Below are positions 1 to 8,906 of a stretch of 64,000 bases of DNA, in pieces. The stretch is from NCBI RefSeq assembly GCF_041080655.1, contig NZ_CP163525.1, forward strand, positions 992,001 to 1,056,000, written 5' to 3'. Below the pieces are notes generated by a model. It was not told the DNA's origin. It searched no databases and worked only from the letters and a program-made list of their open reading frames with translations. How positions within the stretch are numbered: position 1 is the first letter of the stretch; every line of letters starts with the position of its first letter. The translations under genes were made by a program, and so were the position numbers. This stretch comes from Streptomyces sp. CG4. Its GTDB lineage: Bacteria > Actinomycetota > Actinomycetes > Streptomycetales > Streptomycetaceae.

Positions 1-467
1 TTGCCGAAGTCCTGCAGGCCGTTGACGGAGCCGATGCCGACGATCGCGCCGCGTCCGGAGGCGACGAGATGGGGCAGCGCGGCACGGCAGCAGCGGTAGG
101 CGCCGGTGAGGGTGACGTCGAGGTCGAGTGCCCACGCGTCGTCGGGGTCGTCCTCGAAGAGCGGGACGTCCGGGCTGCAGTGGGCGGCGCAGTTGACCAG
201 CACGTCGAGGGAGCCGAACGCGGTGACGGCGTGGTCCACGGCCGCCTCCACCGCGGAGCGGTCGGCGGTGTCGCACGCCGCCGCCTCGGCGGTGCGGCCC
301 TCGCGGCGCAGCGCGGCGGCGGTCCGCTCGGCCTCGGGCAGGTCCCGGTCGGTGACCAGGACCCGGCCGCCCTCCTCGGCGAGTCTGCGGGCGACGGCCG
401 CGCCGATGCCGCGGGCCGCGCCCGTGACGAGAACTCCGTGTCCTGCGAAGCGGGTGTGATCGGTCAT
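1..467 (-). CDS. SDR family oxidoreductase, 3' part beyond the window edge
   Basis: This is a short-chain dehydrogenase/reductase running off the left edge. The first 155 residues are visible from the ATG at 467. The N-terminus reads as a Rossmann fold with GAARGIGAAVA for cofactor binding. An NCAA motif follows, and near the edge is GSVNG, which carries the family's catalytic serine. The YxxxK motif should lie just outside the window. No strong ribosome binding site precedes the ATG. Family membership is clear from the sequence; the substrate cannot be inferred. The next gene downstream in the same direction would be outside the window. Confidence 0.85.
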   Translation of the reverse strand, partial: MTDHTRFAGHGVLVTGAARGIGAAVARRLAEEGGRVLVTDRDLPEAERTAAALRREGRTAEAAACDTADRSAVEAAVDHAVTAFGSLDVLVNCAAHCSPDVPLFEDDPDDAWALDLDVTLTGAYRCCRAALPHLVASGRGAIVGIGSVNGLQDFG

Positions 468-544
468 GGACTGACGGTACGGTCCGGCGGGCGCCCTTTC
501 ACCGGTAGGGCGAGCGCGCTTTTTGCCGGTAGGGCGAGCGCCTG

Positions 545-1459
545 CTACCGGTATCCGGTGACGTCGGCCGGCTTGCCCGCGTCCTGCACCTCGACCAGGT
601 ACCGCCAGGCGTCGGGGCGGCTGCCGTCGAGGTCGGTGAAGCCGTACACCTGGGCGAGGCCGCCGCTGGAGAGGGACTGTCCGTTGAAGCGGGCCACGTC
701 GGGGTCGGCGGCCAGGGCGGCGACGGCGCGGCCCACGTAGCGCGGGGTCTCGGAGATGGCGAAGTGCGGTTGGCGGGCGAGGGCGTCGCGCCAGTTGTCC
801 TCACGGACGCCGTACGCGTCGAGCATCAGCTCCGAGCGCAGCCAGCCCGGGGTGAGGGCGAGCGCGGTGGCGCCGCGCGGGCCGAGTTCATGGCCGAGGG
901 CGAAGGCCATGCGCAGTACGGACGCCTTGGCGAGGTCGTAGAAGAAGTTCACACGGTAGGTGTCGCGGTTGTAGTCGGCGGTGCCGTCGGTCATCTCCAC
1001 GACCAGGCCGCCCGGGTGGCGCAGCAGGAGGGGCAGCGCGAAGTGGCTGGTGATCGCGTGGGTCTCGACCGCGAGCCGGAGGAGCCTGAGCCCGTTGTCC
1101 AGATCGTGCTCCCACATGGTCGTGTCCCACTCGAAGAGTTTCTCGCCGCCCCAGATGTCGTTGACGAGGAGGTCGAGGCGGCCCTGTTCGTCGGCGATGC
1201 GGTCGACCAGGGCCCGTACGGCGGCCTTGTCCAGGTGGTCGGCGGCGACGGCGATGCCGTGTCCGCCGGCCGCGGTGACGAGGTCGGCAGTGTCCTCGAT
1301 GGTCTCGGGGCGGTCGTACTCCGAGCGGCGCTCGCGTGTGCTGCGGCCGGTGACGTAGACGGTGGCGCCGGCCGCGCCCAGTTCCACGGCGATGCCCCGT
1401 CCGGCACCCCGGGTCGCGCCCGCGACCAGCGCCACCTTGTCCTCAAGCGGTCCTGCCAT
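545..1459 (-). CDS. SDR family oxidoreductase, 304 aa
   Basis: A second short-chain dehydrogenase, longer than the usual 250 residues. The N-terminus has the nucleotide-binding motif GATRGAGRGIA, and an LVND segment follows the fourth strand. The catalytic area reads YRVNFFYDLAKAS, where Y and K of YxxxK are recognisable. This arrangement, with an insertion around residues 110-150 and a longer C-terminus, resembles the DHRS1-like branch. The ATG is preceded by GGGAGG at good spacing. The short gap to the next same-strand gene (upstream SDR ends outside) contains a duplicated 16-bp segment just after the stop codon. NAD(P)-dependent oxidoreduction is expected; the substrate is unknown. Confidence 0.85.
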   Translation of the reverse strand: MAGPLEDKVALVAGATRGAGRGIAVELGAAGATVYVTGRSTRERRSEYDRPETIEDTADLVTAAGGHGIAVAADHLDKAAVRALVDRIADEQGRLDLLVNDIWGGEKLFEWDTTMWEHDLDNGLRLLRLAVETHAITSHFALPLLLRHPGGLVVEMTDGTADYNRDTYRVNFFYDLAKASVLRMAFALGHELGPRGATALALTPGWLRSELMLDAYGVREDNWRDALARQPHFAISETPRYVGRAVAALAADPDVARFNGQSLSSGGLAQVYGFTDLDGSRPDAWRYLVEVQDAGKPADVTGYR

Positions 1460-1546
1460 GTCCGGCCTCCCGTGCGCTGCGACTGCTGTCGTCGTCCACT
1501 GTCGCGGGAAAGCCGGACATCTCCTGTCGCCGTTTCCGGCGGGTTC

Positions 1547-2176
1547 TCAATGGCCGCGCCTGATCCACTCCTCCAGGTGAGGTGCCTCGGCACCGATGGT
1601 GGTGGAGTCACCGTGGCCGGTGAGGACCTTGGTCTCCGGCGGGAGGGTGAGGAGCTTGTCACGGATGGAGTCGATGATCGTGGGGAAGTGGGAGTAGGAG
1701 CGTCCGGTGGCGCCGGGACCGCCGTGGAAGAGGGTGTCCCCGGTGAAGACGGCGCCGAGCGCGGGGTCGTAGAGGCAGACGGCGCCCGGGGCGTGCCCCG
1801 GGGTGTGCAGCACGGTCAGGTCGGCACCGGCGGCCTCGATGACCTGGCCGTCCAGGAGGTGCCGGTCGGGGTCGCGGTCCGGGTGGGTCATCTTCCACAG
1901 CGGCAGGTCGTCGGGGTGCAGCCAGATGGTGGCGCCGGTGCGGGCGGCGAGTTCCGGTGCGGCGTTGACGTGGTCGTTGTGGGCGTGGGTGCACACGATG
2001 GCGCTCAGGTGCCGGTCGTCGATCGCGGCGACGATGGCGTCGGCGTCGTGGGCGGCGTCGATGACGATCACCTCCCGCTCGTCGCCGACGATCCACACGT
2101 TGTTCTCCACGTCCCAGGTGCCGCCGTCGAGGCTGAACTTGCCCGAGGTGACGAGGCGTTCGATGCGCACGGTCAT
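1547..2176 (-). CDS. MBL-fold metallo-hydrolase coupled to mscR
   Basis: A 209-residue metallo-beta-lactamase fold hydrolase. The zinc-binding signature HAHNDH is near residue 75. Further metal ligands are the His in HTPGHA and the Asp in FTGDTLF, with a late His in LTGHGD. Its length and motifs match glyoxalase II-like hydrolases. The ATG overlaps the stop codon of the mycothiol-dependent formaldehyde dehydrogenase as TGATG, so the two are translationally coupled. From that context I infer that it hydrolyses the thioester product (S-formylmycothiol) or a related mycothiol conjugate. This pairing is common in actinobacteria, but activity is not shown by sequence alone. Confidence 0.88.
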   Translation of the reverse strand: MTVRIERLVTSGKFSLDGGTWDVENNVWIVGDEREVIVIDAAHDADAIVAAIDDRHLSAIVCTHAHNDHVNAAPELAARTGATIWLHPDDLPLWKMTHPDRDPDRHLLDGQVIEAAGADLTVLHTPGHAPGAVCLYDPALGAVFTGDTLFHGGPGATGRSYSHFPTIIDSIRDKLLTLPPETKVLTGHGDSTTIGAEAPHLEEWIRRGH

Positions 2177-3261
2177 CAGAGCACCACCACCGAGCGCAGC
2201 ACGTCGCCGTGGTGCATCCGCTCGAACGCCTTCTCCACCTCGTCCAGTTGAACGGTCTCGGTGACGAACGCGTCGAGCGGCAGCCGGCCCTGCAGGTGCA
2301 GGTCGATCAGCAGGGGAAAGTCACGGGAGGGCAGACAGTCGCCGTACCAGCTCGACTTCAGGGCGCCGCCGCGGCCGAAGACGTCCAGCAGGGGCAGTTC
2401 CAGTTTCATCTCGGGGGTGGGGACGCCGACGAGGACGACGGTGCCGGCGAGATCGCGGGCGTAGAAGGCCTGCTCGTACGTCTCCGGGCAGCCGACGGCC
2501 TCGATGACGACGTCGGCGCCGAAGCCGCCGGTCAGTTCGCGGATCGCCGCGACCGGGTCGGTCTCCTTGGAGTTGACGGTGTGGGTGGCGCCCAGGGTGC
2601 GGGCCTTGTCCAGCTTGCGGTCGTCGATGTCCACGGCGATGATCTTCGCCGCGCCCGCGAGGTTCGACCCGGCGATGGCCGCGTCGCCGACACCGCCGCA
2701 CCCGATGACCGCGACGGAGTCGCCCCGGCCGACGCCGCCCGTGTTGATCGCCGCGCCGATCCCGGCCATGACCCCGCAGCCCAGCAGGCCGGCGACCGCC
2801 GGGGAGACGGCCGGGTCGACCTTGGTGCACTGGCCGGCGGCGACGAGTGTCTTCTCGGCGAACGCACCGATGCCGAGGGCGGGCGAGAGCTCCGTGCCGT
2901 CGGCCAGGGTCATTCTCTGCTTCGCGTTGTGCGTGTTGAAGCAGTACCAGGGCCGGCCGCGCAGACAGGCCCGGCAGTTCCCGCACACGGCACGCCAGTT
3001 GAGGATCACGAAGTCCCCCGGTGCCACATCGGTCACGCCCGCGCCGACCGACTCCACGACACCGGCGGCCTCGTGGCCGAGGAGGAAGGGGAAGTCGTCC
3101 GAGATTCCGCCTTGTTTGTAGTGCAGGTCGGTATGGCAGACACCGCAGGCCTGGACGCGCACCACGGCCTCGCCGGGCCCCGGATCCGGCACCACGATCG
3201 TCTCGACCCGTACCGGCTCGTCCTTCCCCGGTGCGATCACGCCGCGTACTTCCTGCGCCAT
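2176..3261 (-). CDS. mscR: S-(hydroxymethyl)mycothiol dehydrogenase
   Basis: A 361-residue zinc-containing alcohol dehydrogenase of the class III type. It oxidises S-hydroxymethylmycothiol, the adduct of formaldehyde and mycothiol, and so detoxifies formaldehyde in the cytoplasm. Visible features are the catalytic zinc region GVCHTD and GHEAAG, the structural zinc cysteines in [10 protein letters not shown] followed by a fourth Cys, and the coenzyme fold [10 protein letters not shown]. The ATG at 3261 (MAQEVRG) is preferred over an upstream in-frame extension because it begins at the conserved family N-terminus and an AAGGGG-like site lies upstream. It is first in a two-gene operon with the MBL hydrolase. 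The promoter must lie in the 3262-3489 divergent region. Confidence 0.93.
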   Translation of the reverse strand: MAQEVRGVIAPGKDEPVRVETIVVPDPGPGEAVVRVQACGVCHTDLHYKQGGISDDFPFLLGHEAAGVVESVGAGVTDVAPGDFVILNWRAVCGNCRACLRGRPWYCFNTHNAKQRMTLADGTELSPALGIGAFAEKTLVAAGQCTKVDPAVSPAVAGLLGCGVMAGIGAAINTGGVGRGDSVAVIGCGGVGDAAIAGSNLAGAAKIIAVDIDDRKLDKARTLGATHTVNSKETDPVAAIRELTGGFGADVVIEAVGCPETYEQAFYARDLAGTVVLVGVPTPEMKLELPLLDVFGRGGALKSSWYGDCLPSRDFPLLIDLHLQGRLPLDAFVTETVQLDEVEKAFERMHHGDVLRSVVVL

Positions 3262-3405
3262 GGGCTGGCCCCTTCCTCGTTTGCCTTCCCTGCCGACCCT
3301 ACGCGCGACCGATCGGCAGCGGGGCGGAGCACGGCGGCGGCCGTGGATCTTTCCGGCTCCGCCGTAAAAAATGCGCCTACCTCCGGCAGGAATTTGACCG
3401 AATAA

Positions 3406-3420
3406 CATCATTCGATGATG
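3406..3420. promoter_or_regulatory. Palindrome in the mscR divergent promoter region
   Basis: CATCAT-TCG-ATGATG is a perfect inverted repeat with six-base arms. It lies in an unusually AT-rich stretch (about 3366-3450) between the divergent mscR and acyltransferase-like genes. The position fits an operator or promoter element, but no specific regulator can be assigned. Confidence 0.35.
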
Positions 3421-3489
3421 GAAATCTTTTTGCTGGGTGCATGAGTTTGCCTGGTATGGGTGTCGGCCGGGTCATGCCTCAATGGGGAC

Positions 3490-4269
3490 ATGCCCATCGA
3501 AGGCCGCAATGGACGGACCGCGTTCCTGTTCTCGGCCGGTGCCGCGCCGCGCCCCGGAACGGGCCGTGAACTCCGGGACATCTTCCCGGAGTTCGCCGAC
3601 GCGCTGGACGCCGTCTGCGCGCGGCTCGATCCGTATCTCGAACTGCCGTTGGCAAGCGTGATGTTCGCCGACGACGGCACGCGTACGGCCGCGCTGCTGG
3701 ACCGGGAGTCGTACGCCGGGCCGGCGGTCTTCGCGCTCCAGGTGGCGCAGTACCGGCTGCTGCGCAGCTGGGGAATGCGGCCGGACGTGGTGTTCGGGCA
3801 GGCGGCCGGGCGGATGGCCGCGGCGTATGCCGCCGGTGTGTTCTCCCTGGCGGGGGCCTGCCACGCGGTCGGCACCCTGGCCCGCCTCCTCGGCGGCCGC
3901 CCGGCTCCCGAGCCGCACTCCCCCGGCCTGGACGGCGTCCTCGACGCCTACGGCCGTACCCTCGCCACCCTCCGCCCGCGTGTGCCGCGCCTCCCCCTCG
4001 TCTCCGACGTCACCGCCCGCCCGGTGGGCGCCGAGACCGCCGGACCGGACTTCTGGGTGCGGCGCGCACCGGCGCGCTTCGCCGAGGCGGTCGGCCTGCT
4101 GCACCGCGAGGGGGTCAGGACCTGGCTGGAACTGGGGCCCTCGGACCGGCTCACCCGGCTGCTGCCGGACTGCCTCCCGGACGGTACGGCCTCGGCCTTC
4201 GCGCTGTCCCGCGACTGGGCGGCGCTGCGGTCGGGTCCGGGCGCCGGGTCCGGGACCGCACAGCGCTGA
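3490..4269 (+). CDS. Degenerate acyltransferase (FabD/PKS AT-like) domain protein
   Basis: A free-standing 259-residue protein clearly related to the acyltransferase domain of type I polyketide synthases and FabD. It opens with AFLFS and continues through the usual helical region ending RLLRSWGMRPD. The nucleophile motif GHSxG is replaced by GQAAG, so the catalytic serine is alanine and the preceding His is Gln. The oxyanion-hole GQGxQ segment is also lost (AGAAP). The distal His motif is retained as HSPGLD. The small ferredoxin-like subdomain between these parts is almost entirely missing, which explains the short length. FWVRRAPARFAEAV and LELGPS match the C-terminal part. The ATG at 3490 is the best start, although a GTG at 3460 is possible. 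Catalysis looks impossible; a structural or regulatory role, or decay, remains open. Confidence 0.75.
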   Translation: MPIEGRNGRTAFLFSAGAAPRPGTGRELRDIFPEFADALDAVCARLDPYLELPLASVMFADDGTRTAALLDRESYAGPAVFALQVAQYRLLRSWGMRPDVVFGQAAGRMAAAYAAGVFSLAGACHAVGTLARLLGGRPAPEPHSPGLDGVLDAYGRTLATLRPRVPRLPLVSDVTARPVGAETAGPDFWVRRAPARFAEAVGLLHREGVRTWLELGPSDRLTRLLPDCLPDGTASAFALSRDWAALRSGPGAGSGTAQR

Positions 4270-4400
4270 GCGGCGTCGCGCGAGCCGGTGGGACCCGCCG
4301 TCTGCGCTTGCCGAGGCCGCCGGGCCGGAGGAGTCTCGAAGGGTGGGCGGTCCGTGCGGTCCGCGCCCTGCCGGGCCGCGGGCGCCCCAAGGAGGTCACG

Positions 4401-4766
4401 ATGGGCAGCGCGACAGGTTCCGCCTTCGACACCGAGACACTGCGCCGGGGCATAGAAGGGAACACCGGGAACACCCTTCTGTCGCTCTACGCCGACGACG
4501 CCGAGATCCGCATCGTCGACCACAACAGCCAGCCCAGCCACCCCACCGTGCTGCACGGCCGGAGTGAGATCGCCGTCTTGCTGGACGACGTCTACCGCCG
4601 CGACATGACACACAAGCTGGGCCAGTGCGTCATCCAGGGTGATCACGCCGCGTTCACCGAGTCCTGCCAGTACGGGGACGGCACCCGCGTCCTCGCCGAG
4701 TCGATGGTCACGCTGCGGAACGGCAAGATAGCCGACCAGTTGATCATCCAGGCCTGGGACGAGTAG
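4401..4766 (+). CDS. SnoaL-like / NTF2-fold nuclear transport factor 2 family protein
   Basis: A 121-residue protein with the cone-shaped SnoaL/NTF2 pattern: an N-terminal helix, LLSLYADDAEIRIVD, then LHGRSEIAVLLDDVYRRD. It ends with strands such as ESMVTLRNGKIADQLI. Members act as small isomerases, hydrolases or ligand-binding proteins. No catalytic assignment is possible here. The ATG is chosen because AAGGAGGTCACG lies directly upstream; longer in-frame extensions lack such a site. It follows the acyltransferase-like gene by about 130 bp in the same direction, and its own strong ribosome binding site suggests independent, good translation. Confidence 0.78.
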   Translation: MGSATGSAFDTETLRRGIEGNTGNTLLSLYADDAEIRIVDHNSQPSHPTVLHGRSEIAVLLDDVYRRDMTHKLGQCVIQGDHAAFTESCQYGDGTRVLAESMVTLRNGKIADQLIIQAWDE

Positions 4767-5060
4767 GCACAACCCGGTATGACGGGCGCCGGAAGGAGAT
4801 ACGCGAGGGTCCAGGTCGCCTCCCGGCTGACCTGGACCTTCTCGGCCCGGGCGAGCCTTGGGCGGCTGCCGCGGGCCCGCCCCCGACGCCGGGCACCGGC
4901 TGCCGCGGCGGGCCTGCCGGTGTCCGCTGCTCTGCTGCGGTCGGCGCTGCGAGCAGCGCGCCTTCGCCCGCGTCCTCCGCTGCCGCAGGCGCTGCGCAGG
5001 CGGCACGGCCGGTGCCGGTGAGCACGGGGCCGGGGGCGTACGCATGCTTGGTTACGCTGT
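4767..5060. other. Stretch without a recognisable gene
   Basis: About 290 bp between the SnoaL-like gene and the riboswitch. Open frames exist on both strands but are arginine/alanine/proline-rich shadows with no conserved pattern. The promoter for the riboswitch transcript should lie near its right end; I cannot pick a -35/-10 pair with confidence. Confidence 0.5.
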
Positions 5061-5168
5061 ACGCGGGCCGTGACTGGCGCTGAGGTGGATTACCACCGGG
5101 TGGGGCCCCGCGCGAGCGAAGCCGAGCGTGAGGAAGGTCCGTGGTGGTTGCCGCGTGCCTGGGCGAGA
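5061..5168 (+). ncRNA. ZTP riboswitch (pfl RNA motif)
   Basis: The segment has the ordered conserved blocks of the ZTP/pfl riboswitch. They are CGTGACTGGCG at 5069-5079, a small hairpin GGTGGA-TT-ACCACC-like element at 5084-5097 followed by CGGGTGGGG, a variable linker, and the 3' block GCCGCGTGCCTGGGC at about 5150-5163. This RNA class senses ZMP/ZTP, which accumulate when 10-formyl-tetrahydrofolate is short. It normally controls one-carbon genes such as folD, glyA and purH. Here it lies directly upstream of a folD remnant, which supports the call independently. Recognition is from memory of the consensus; a covariance-model search would settle it. Confidence 0.82.
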
Positions 5169-5199
5169 GAGTCGATCCAGCTCAGGAGCGTGCGGCACC

Positions 5200-5463
5200 G
5201 TGACCTATGTCCGCATGAAGCAGAACCGGTGCCGCAAGGCCGGTATCGCGTCCCGGCACGTGACCCTGCCCGCCACCACGATCACCGCCGAACTCGTCGG
5301 CGCCCTGCGGGAGTTGTCGGCCGACCCGGCCGTGCACGGCATCCTGTCCGCTGTGAAGCGCGCCTCGCTGATCACGCCGGTGCCGGGAGGTGTCGGGCCG
5401 ATGACGATCGCCACGCTGCTGGAGCAGACCGTCGCGGCCGCCGCCCGGCAGCTCGGCGCATAG
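5200..5463 (+). pseudogene. folD: folD remnant with two deletions, still an open frame
   Basis: The frame encodes about 87 residues that match two separated pieces of methylenetetrahydrofolate dehydrogenase/cyclohydrolase. TYVRMKQNRCRKAGI through LSADPAVHGI corresponds to residues around 45-105 of a normal FolD. The text then jumps straight to ITPVPGGVGPMTIATLLEQT, the conserved C-terminal motif near residue 260. The first ~45 residues and the whole dinucleotide-binding domain are missing. Both junctions keep the frame. AGGAG at 5184-5188 sits 11 bases before the GTG at 5200, so a short product could still be made. With no cofactor site it cannot be a working FolD. It follows the ZTP riboswitch, which normally controls this gene. 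Confidence 0.8.
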
Positions 5464-5482
5464 GCCCCGGCATGCCGGGGCC
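5463..5482. terminator. Perfect 20-bp palindrome between convergent genes
   Basis: GGCCCCGG-CATG-CCGGGGCC forms an eight-base-pair G/C hairpin. It starts at the folD-remnant stop codon and lies before the end of the convergent CU044_5270-type gene. Its symmetry and position suggest a bidirectional terminator, although no T-tract follows. Confidence 0.55.
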
Positions 5483-5493
5483 GGCCCCAGGAG

Positions 5494-6489
5494 TCAGCGC
5501 AGCCAGGCGCTGTACTCCATCACGTCCCCGGCCTTCACTCCGAACCGGGCGTCGTCCCGGGTGAAGGTGGCTTCGAGACCGAGGACGGCACCGGTGCGCG
5601 GATCGAGGATCAGCATGCGCCGCTCGCCCGGGACGTCGCAGACGTACGCCTGCCCGGGGCGGCCCAGCCGGTCCGTCACCTGCCCGACGGGGCGCAGGCC
5701 CTTGGCGTCCGCGAGGATCCGCACCAGGGCGGCCGACTCGCGGGATCCCAGGGTCCAGTGGTCCAGCAACTCCTGTACGGAGTCCAGAAGTTCGGCGGTG
5801 GACAGGGAGCCCGTGCCGGTGCGGGCCGTCTCGGCGAGGTAGGCGCGCAGGGTGACCGGATCATGCGGGGGGCGTGCCTCGGGCGGGGCATCGCTCCAGC
5901 TCGGCGGGTAGGTGGTCCGGCTCAGCACCTTCCCGTCCGCCACCGGGCGCGGCTCGTCGTCCGCGGCGCCGTCGGTGAGGACGGGGCGGCCCGGATGGCG
6001 CGGGTCGGTGGCCACGACGAGCTCGGTGTGGCTGTCGTCGGCGTTCCAGCGGACGACGCGCTCCTCGGGGAGGGTCACGGGCGGTTCGTCGTCGCTCATA
6101 CCGAGGCTCCAGGACTGGACATGGGTGCCCCTGCGCAGGCCGGGTGAGCCGTCCGCGGCGGCCGCGGCGGCCAGTTCGGCCATCCGGTCAAGCGGTACGG
6201 CAGTGGAGTGCGCCCGGACGGCCAGCGGGCGGGGCGCGGCGACGGCGGGCTGACCGCTCGGTCCGCCCAGCAGTGCGGTGAGGGTGGTCGCGAGGACGAC
6301 GGCGGTGGCGGCGAGGCCCCACAGCAGCCGGGCGCGCGGGGTCCGGCGCCGGGCGCCGGGGTCGTCGTCCGCGCGCAGCAGCAACTCCAGCCGCCGCTCG
6401 GCGCGATGGTCCAGCGGGCCGTCGCCGAAGTGCGGGCCATGGGGCGGGACCGGGTCGGCGCGGCGCAGGAGGTCGAGTTCGTCAGGCAT
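5494..6489 (-). CDS. CU044_5270 family protein, probable sigma-factor partner
   Basis: A 331-residue protein with a cytoplasmic N-terminal region, one membrane segment near residues 57-77 (LLWGLAATAVVLATTLTALL) and a large extracytoplasmic domain. That domain ends in RRMLILDPRTGAVLGLEATF and matches the CU044_5270 family. These proteins are regularly encoded just after an ECF sigma factor, as here, with an 8-base overlap. By analogy I infer a membrane-bound modulator (anti-sigma-like) of that sigma factor, but there is no zinc-binding anti-sigma motif. The ATG at 6489 lies within the sigma gene's last codons, so expression is coupled. Confidence 0.8.
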   Translation of the reverse strand: MPDELDLLRRADPVPPHGPHFGDGPLDHRAERRLELLLRADDDPGARRRTPRARLLWGLAATAVVLATTLTALLGGPSGQPAVAAPRPLAVRAHSTAVPLDRMAELAAAAAADGSPGLRRGTHVQSWSLGMSDDEPPVTLPEERVVRWNADDSHTELVVATDPRHPGRPVLTDGAADDEPRPVADGKVLSRTTYPPSWSDAPPEARPPHDPVTLRAYLAETARTGTGSLSTAELLDSVQELLDHWTLGSRESAALVRILADAKGLRPVGQVTDRLGRPGQAYVCDVPGERRMLILDPRTGAVLGLEATFTRDDARFGVKAGDVMEYSAWLR

Positions 6490-7165
6490 GGCGGGGGTCC
6501 TTGCGGGAGGGTACGGCGGCGGGGCCGGCGGGGTGCGGCATGCGCCGGGAGGGGCAGGGGCCGTCCTCGTCGGCGGGTGGCTCGTCCTCGGTGCGGGCCG
6601 GATCGGTCACGGGACCGCCGTCACCCGGCAGTTGTCCGGGCGACGGGGCGGCCGCCGGTGTCGCGGGGCGCGTGCGGTCGATTTCGGCGCGCAGCCGGCG
6701 GCGGGCGCGGTGCAGGCGCATCGCCGCCGCGCGTCGGCCGCAGCCCAGCGCGACCGCGATCTGTTCGGTGTCGAGTTCCTCCCAGGCCGCGAGGCGCAGT
6801 ACCTCCTGGTCGGCCGGGGAGAGCCGGTCCAGGGCCTCGTGCACCCAGGCTCCCGGCGCCTCCACGTCGGGGCTGTCCACGATGTGCCGGCCGTGCGCGG
6901 CCTCGTCGTTGCCCAGCCGGTCCACCAGTCTGCGCCGGCGCCCATGACCGCGTACCGCGTTCGCCAGGCAGTTGCGGGCGACCCCGTACAACCAGGGCAG
7001 CGGCGCGTCCGGCAGGTCGCGCCGGCGCCGCCAGGCGACCGTGAACACCTCGGCCACCACTTCCTCCACCTCGTCGGCCCGTCCGGGCAGTCGCCGCGCG
7101 ACATAGCGGCTGACCGCCCAGTAGTGCTCGCGATAGGCAGCGGCGAAGGTCTCGTCGTTGCTCAT
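6482..7165 (-). CDS. ECF RNA polymerase sigma factor
   Basis: A 227-residue sigma-70 family protein. Region 2 spans about residues 8-75 and includes [16 protein letters not shown] and [11 protein letters not shown]. Region 4 spans about 105-160 and includes the helix-turn-helix [26 protein letters not shown] proline-rich tail of about 60 residues follows, longer than in minimal ECF factors. It is transcribed before the CU044_5270-type gene and overlaps it. Its start lies about 100 bp from the divergent cytochrome oxidase subunit I gene, so the intervening DNA must hold promoters for both; autoregulation is possible but not visible. Confidence 0.9.
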   Translation of the reverse strand: MSNDETFAAAYREHYWAVSRYVARRLPGRADEVEEVVAEVFTVAWRRRRDLPDAPLPWLYGVARNCLANAVRGHGRRRRLVDRLGNDEAAHGRHIVDSPDVEAPGAWVHEALDRLSPADQEVLRLAAWEELDTEQIAVALGCGRRAAAMRLHRARRRLRAEIDRTRPATPAAAPSPGQLPGDGGPVTDPARTEDEPPADEDGPCPSRRMPHPAGPAAVPSRKDPRHA

Positions 7166-7271
7166 GTTCGGTTCGTGTCCGGCACCGCCCGGATCGTCAC
7201 ACCCTTCTTCCGTGATGCTTCTCGCGTCGTCCGAGTGTGACCGGCGGGCCGGGCGCGGACACAGGCGGGGC

Positions 7272-8906
7272 GTGAAGAGGATCAGAGATTTCAGGGGCTT
7301 CCGCGCCGTGCGGTGGCTGACGACGACCGATCACAAGACGATCGGAACGCTCTATTTGGTCACCGCGTTCGTGTTCTTCCTGATCGGTGGCGTGATGGCG
7401 CTGCTCATGCGCGCCGAGCTGGCCCGGCCGGGTCTGCAGATCATGTCGAACGAGCAGTTCAACCAGGCGTTCACGATGCACGGCACGATCATGCTGCTGA
7501 TGTTCGCGACGCCGCTGTTCGCCGGCTTCACGAACTGGATCATGCCGCTGCAGATCGGCGCGCCGGACGTGGCGTTCCCGCGGCTGAACATGTTCGCCTA
7601 CTGGCTGTACCTGTTCGGCTCCACGATCGCGGTGGGCGGCTTCCTCACCCCCGAGGGCGCGGCCGACTTCGGCTGGTTCGCCTACTCGCCGCTGTCGGAC
7701 GCGGTCCGCAGCCCGGGTGTCGGCGCCGACATGTGGATCATGGGTCTGGCCTTCTCCGGCTTCGGCACCATCCTCGGCTCGGTCAACTTCATCACCACGA
7801 TCATCTGCATGCGCGCCCCGGGCATGACCATGTTCCGCATGCCGATCTTCGTGTGGAACGTGCTGCTCACCGGTGTCCTGGTCCTGCTCGCCTTCCCGGT
7901 CCTCGCGGCCGCGCTGTTCGCCCTGGAGGCGGACCGCAAGTTCGGCGCCCATGTCTTCGACGCCGCCAACGGCGGCGCCTTGCTGTGGCAACACCTCTTC
8001 TGGTTCTTCGGACACCCAGAGGTGTACATCATCGCCTTGCCGTTCTTCGGCATTATCTCCGAGGTGATCCCGGTGTTCTCCCGCAAGCCGATGTTCGGCT
8101 ACATGGGCCTGATCGCCGCGACCATCGCGATCGCCGGTCTGTCCGTGACGGTGTGGGCCCACCACATGTACGTGACCGGCGGTGTGCTGCTGCCGTTCTT
8201 CTCCTTCCTGACCTTCCTGATCGCCGTACCGACCGGGGTGAAGTTCTTCAACTGGATCGGCACGATGTGGAAGGGCTCGTTGTCCTTCGAGACGCCGATG
8301 CTCTGGGTGACGGGTTTCCTCGTCACGTTCGTCTTCGGCGGGCTGACCGGTGTCATGCTTGCCTCGCCACCGCTCGACTTCGCCACCTCCGACTCCTATT
8401 TCGTGGTGGCCCACTTCCACTACGTCCTCTTCGGCACGGTGGTCTTCGCGATGTTCGCGGGATTCCACTTCTGGTGGCCGAAGTGGACCGGCAAGATGCT
8501 GGACGAGCGCCTCGGAAAGATCACCTTCTGGACGCTGTTCGTCGGCTTCCACGGCACCTTCCTGGTCCAGCACTGGCTGGGCACGAACGGAATGCAGCGC
8601 AGAATTCCCGACTATCTCGCGGTCGAGGGACTCACCACGCTCAACACGGTCTCGACGATCTTCTCGTTCCTGCTCGGCTCCTCGATGCTCCCGTTCTTCT
8701 ACAACGTCTGGAAGACGGCCAAGTACGGCGAGCGGGTCGGGAGCGACGACCCCTGGGGCTACGGCCGTTCGCTGGAGTGGGCGACCTCCTGCCCGCCCCC
8801 GCGGCACAACTTCCTCACCCTGCCCCGGATCCGCAGCGAATCCCCGGCGTTCGACCTGCACCACCCGGAAACGTCCCTGCCGGAAAAGGAGTTGACCGCA
8901 CGATGA
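7272..8906 (+). CDS. ctaD: Cytochrome c oxidase subunit I (aa3 type), extra copy
   Basis: A 544-residue, 12-helix haem-copper oxidase subunit. It reduces oxygen to water and pumps protons in the cytoplasmic membrane. Haem a ligands are H70 (MHGT) and H383, the haem a3 ligand is H381 (VAHFHYV), and CuB ligands are H248, H297 and H298. H248 and Y252 lie in HPEVY, the site of the His-Tyr crosslink. All catalytic residues are present. GTG at 7272 is preferred because GGCGGGG precedes it and the conserved N-terminus (DHKTIGTLY) follows. It is not beside ctaC, ctaE or qcr genes; only a small membrane protein gene follows, with an ATGA overlap. A second subunit I gene lies at 30862-32544. Confidence 0.93.
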   Translation: MKRIRDFRGFRAVRWLTTTDHKTIGTLYLVTAFVFFLIGGVMALLMRAELARPGLQIMSNEQFNQAFTMHGTIMLLMFATPLFAGFTNWIMPLQIGAPDVAFPRLNMFAYWLYLFGSTIAVGGFLTPEGAADFGWFAYSPLSDAVRSPGVGADMWIMGLAFSGFGTILGSVNFITTIICMRAPGMTMFRMPIFVWNVLLTGVLVLLAFPVLAAALFALEADRKFGAHVFDAANGGALLWQHLFWFFGHPEVYIIALPFFGIISEVIPVFSRKPMFGYMGLIAATIAIAGLSVTVWAHHMYVTGGVLLPFFSFLTFLIAVPTGVKFFNWIGTMWKGSLSFETPMLWVTGFLVTFVFGGLTGVMLASPPLDFATSDSYFVVAHFHYVLFGTVVFAMFAGFHFWWPKWTGKMLDERLGKITFWTLFVGFHGTFLVQHWLGTNGMQRRIPDYLAVEGLTTLNTVSTIFSFLLGSSMLPFFYNVWKTAKYGERVGSDDPWGYGRSLEWATSCPPPRHNFLTLPRIRSESPAFDLHHPETSLPEKELTAR

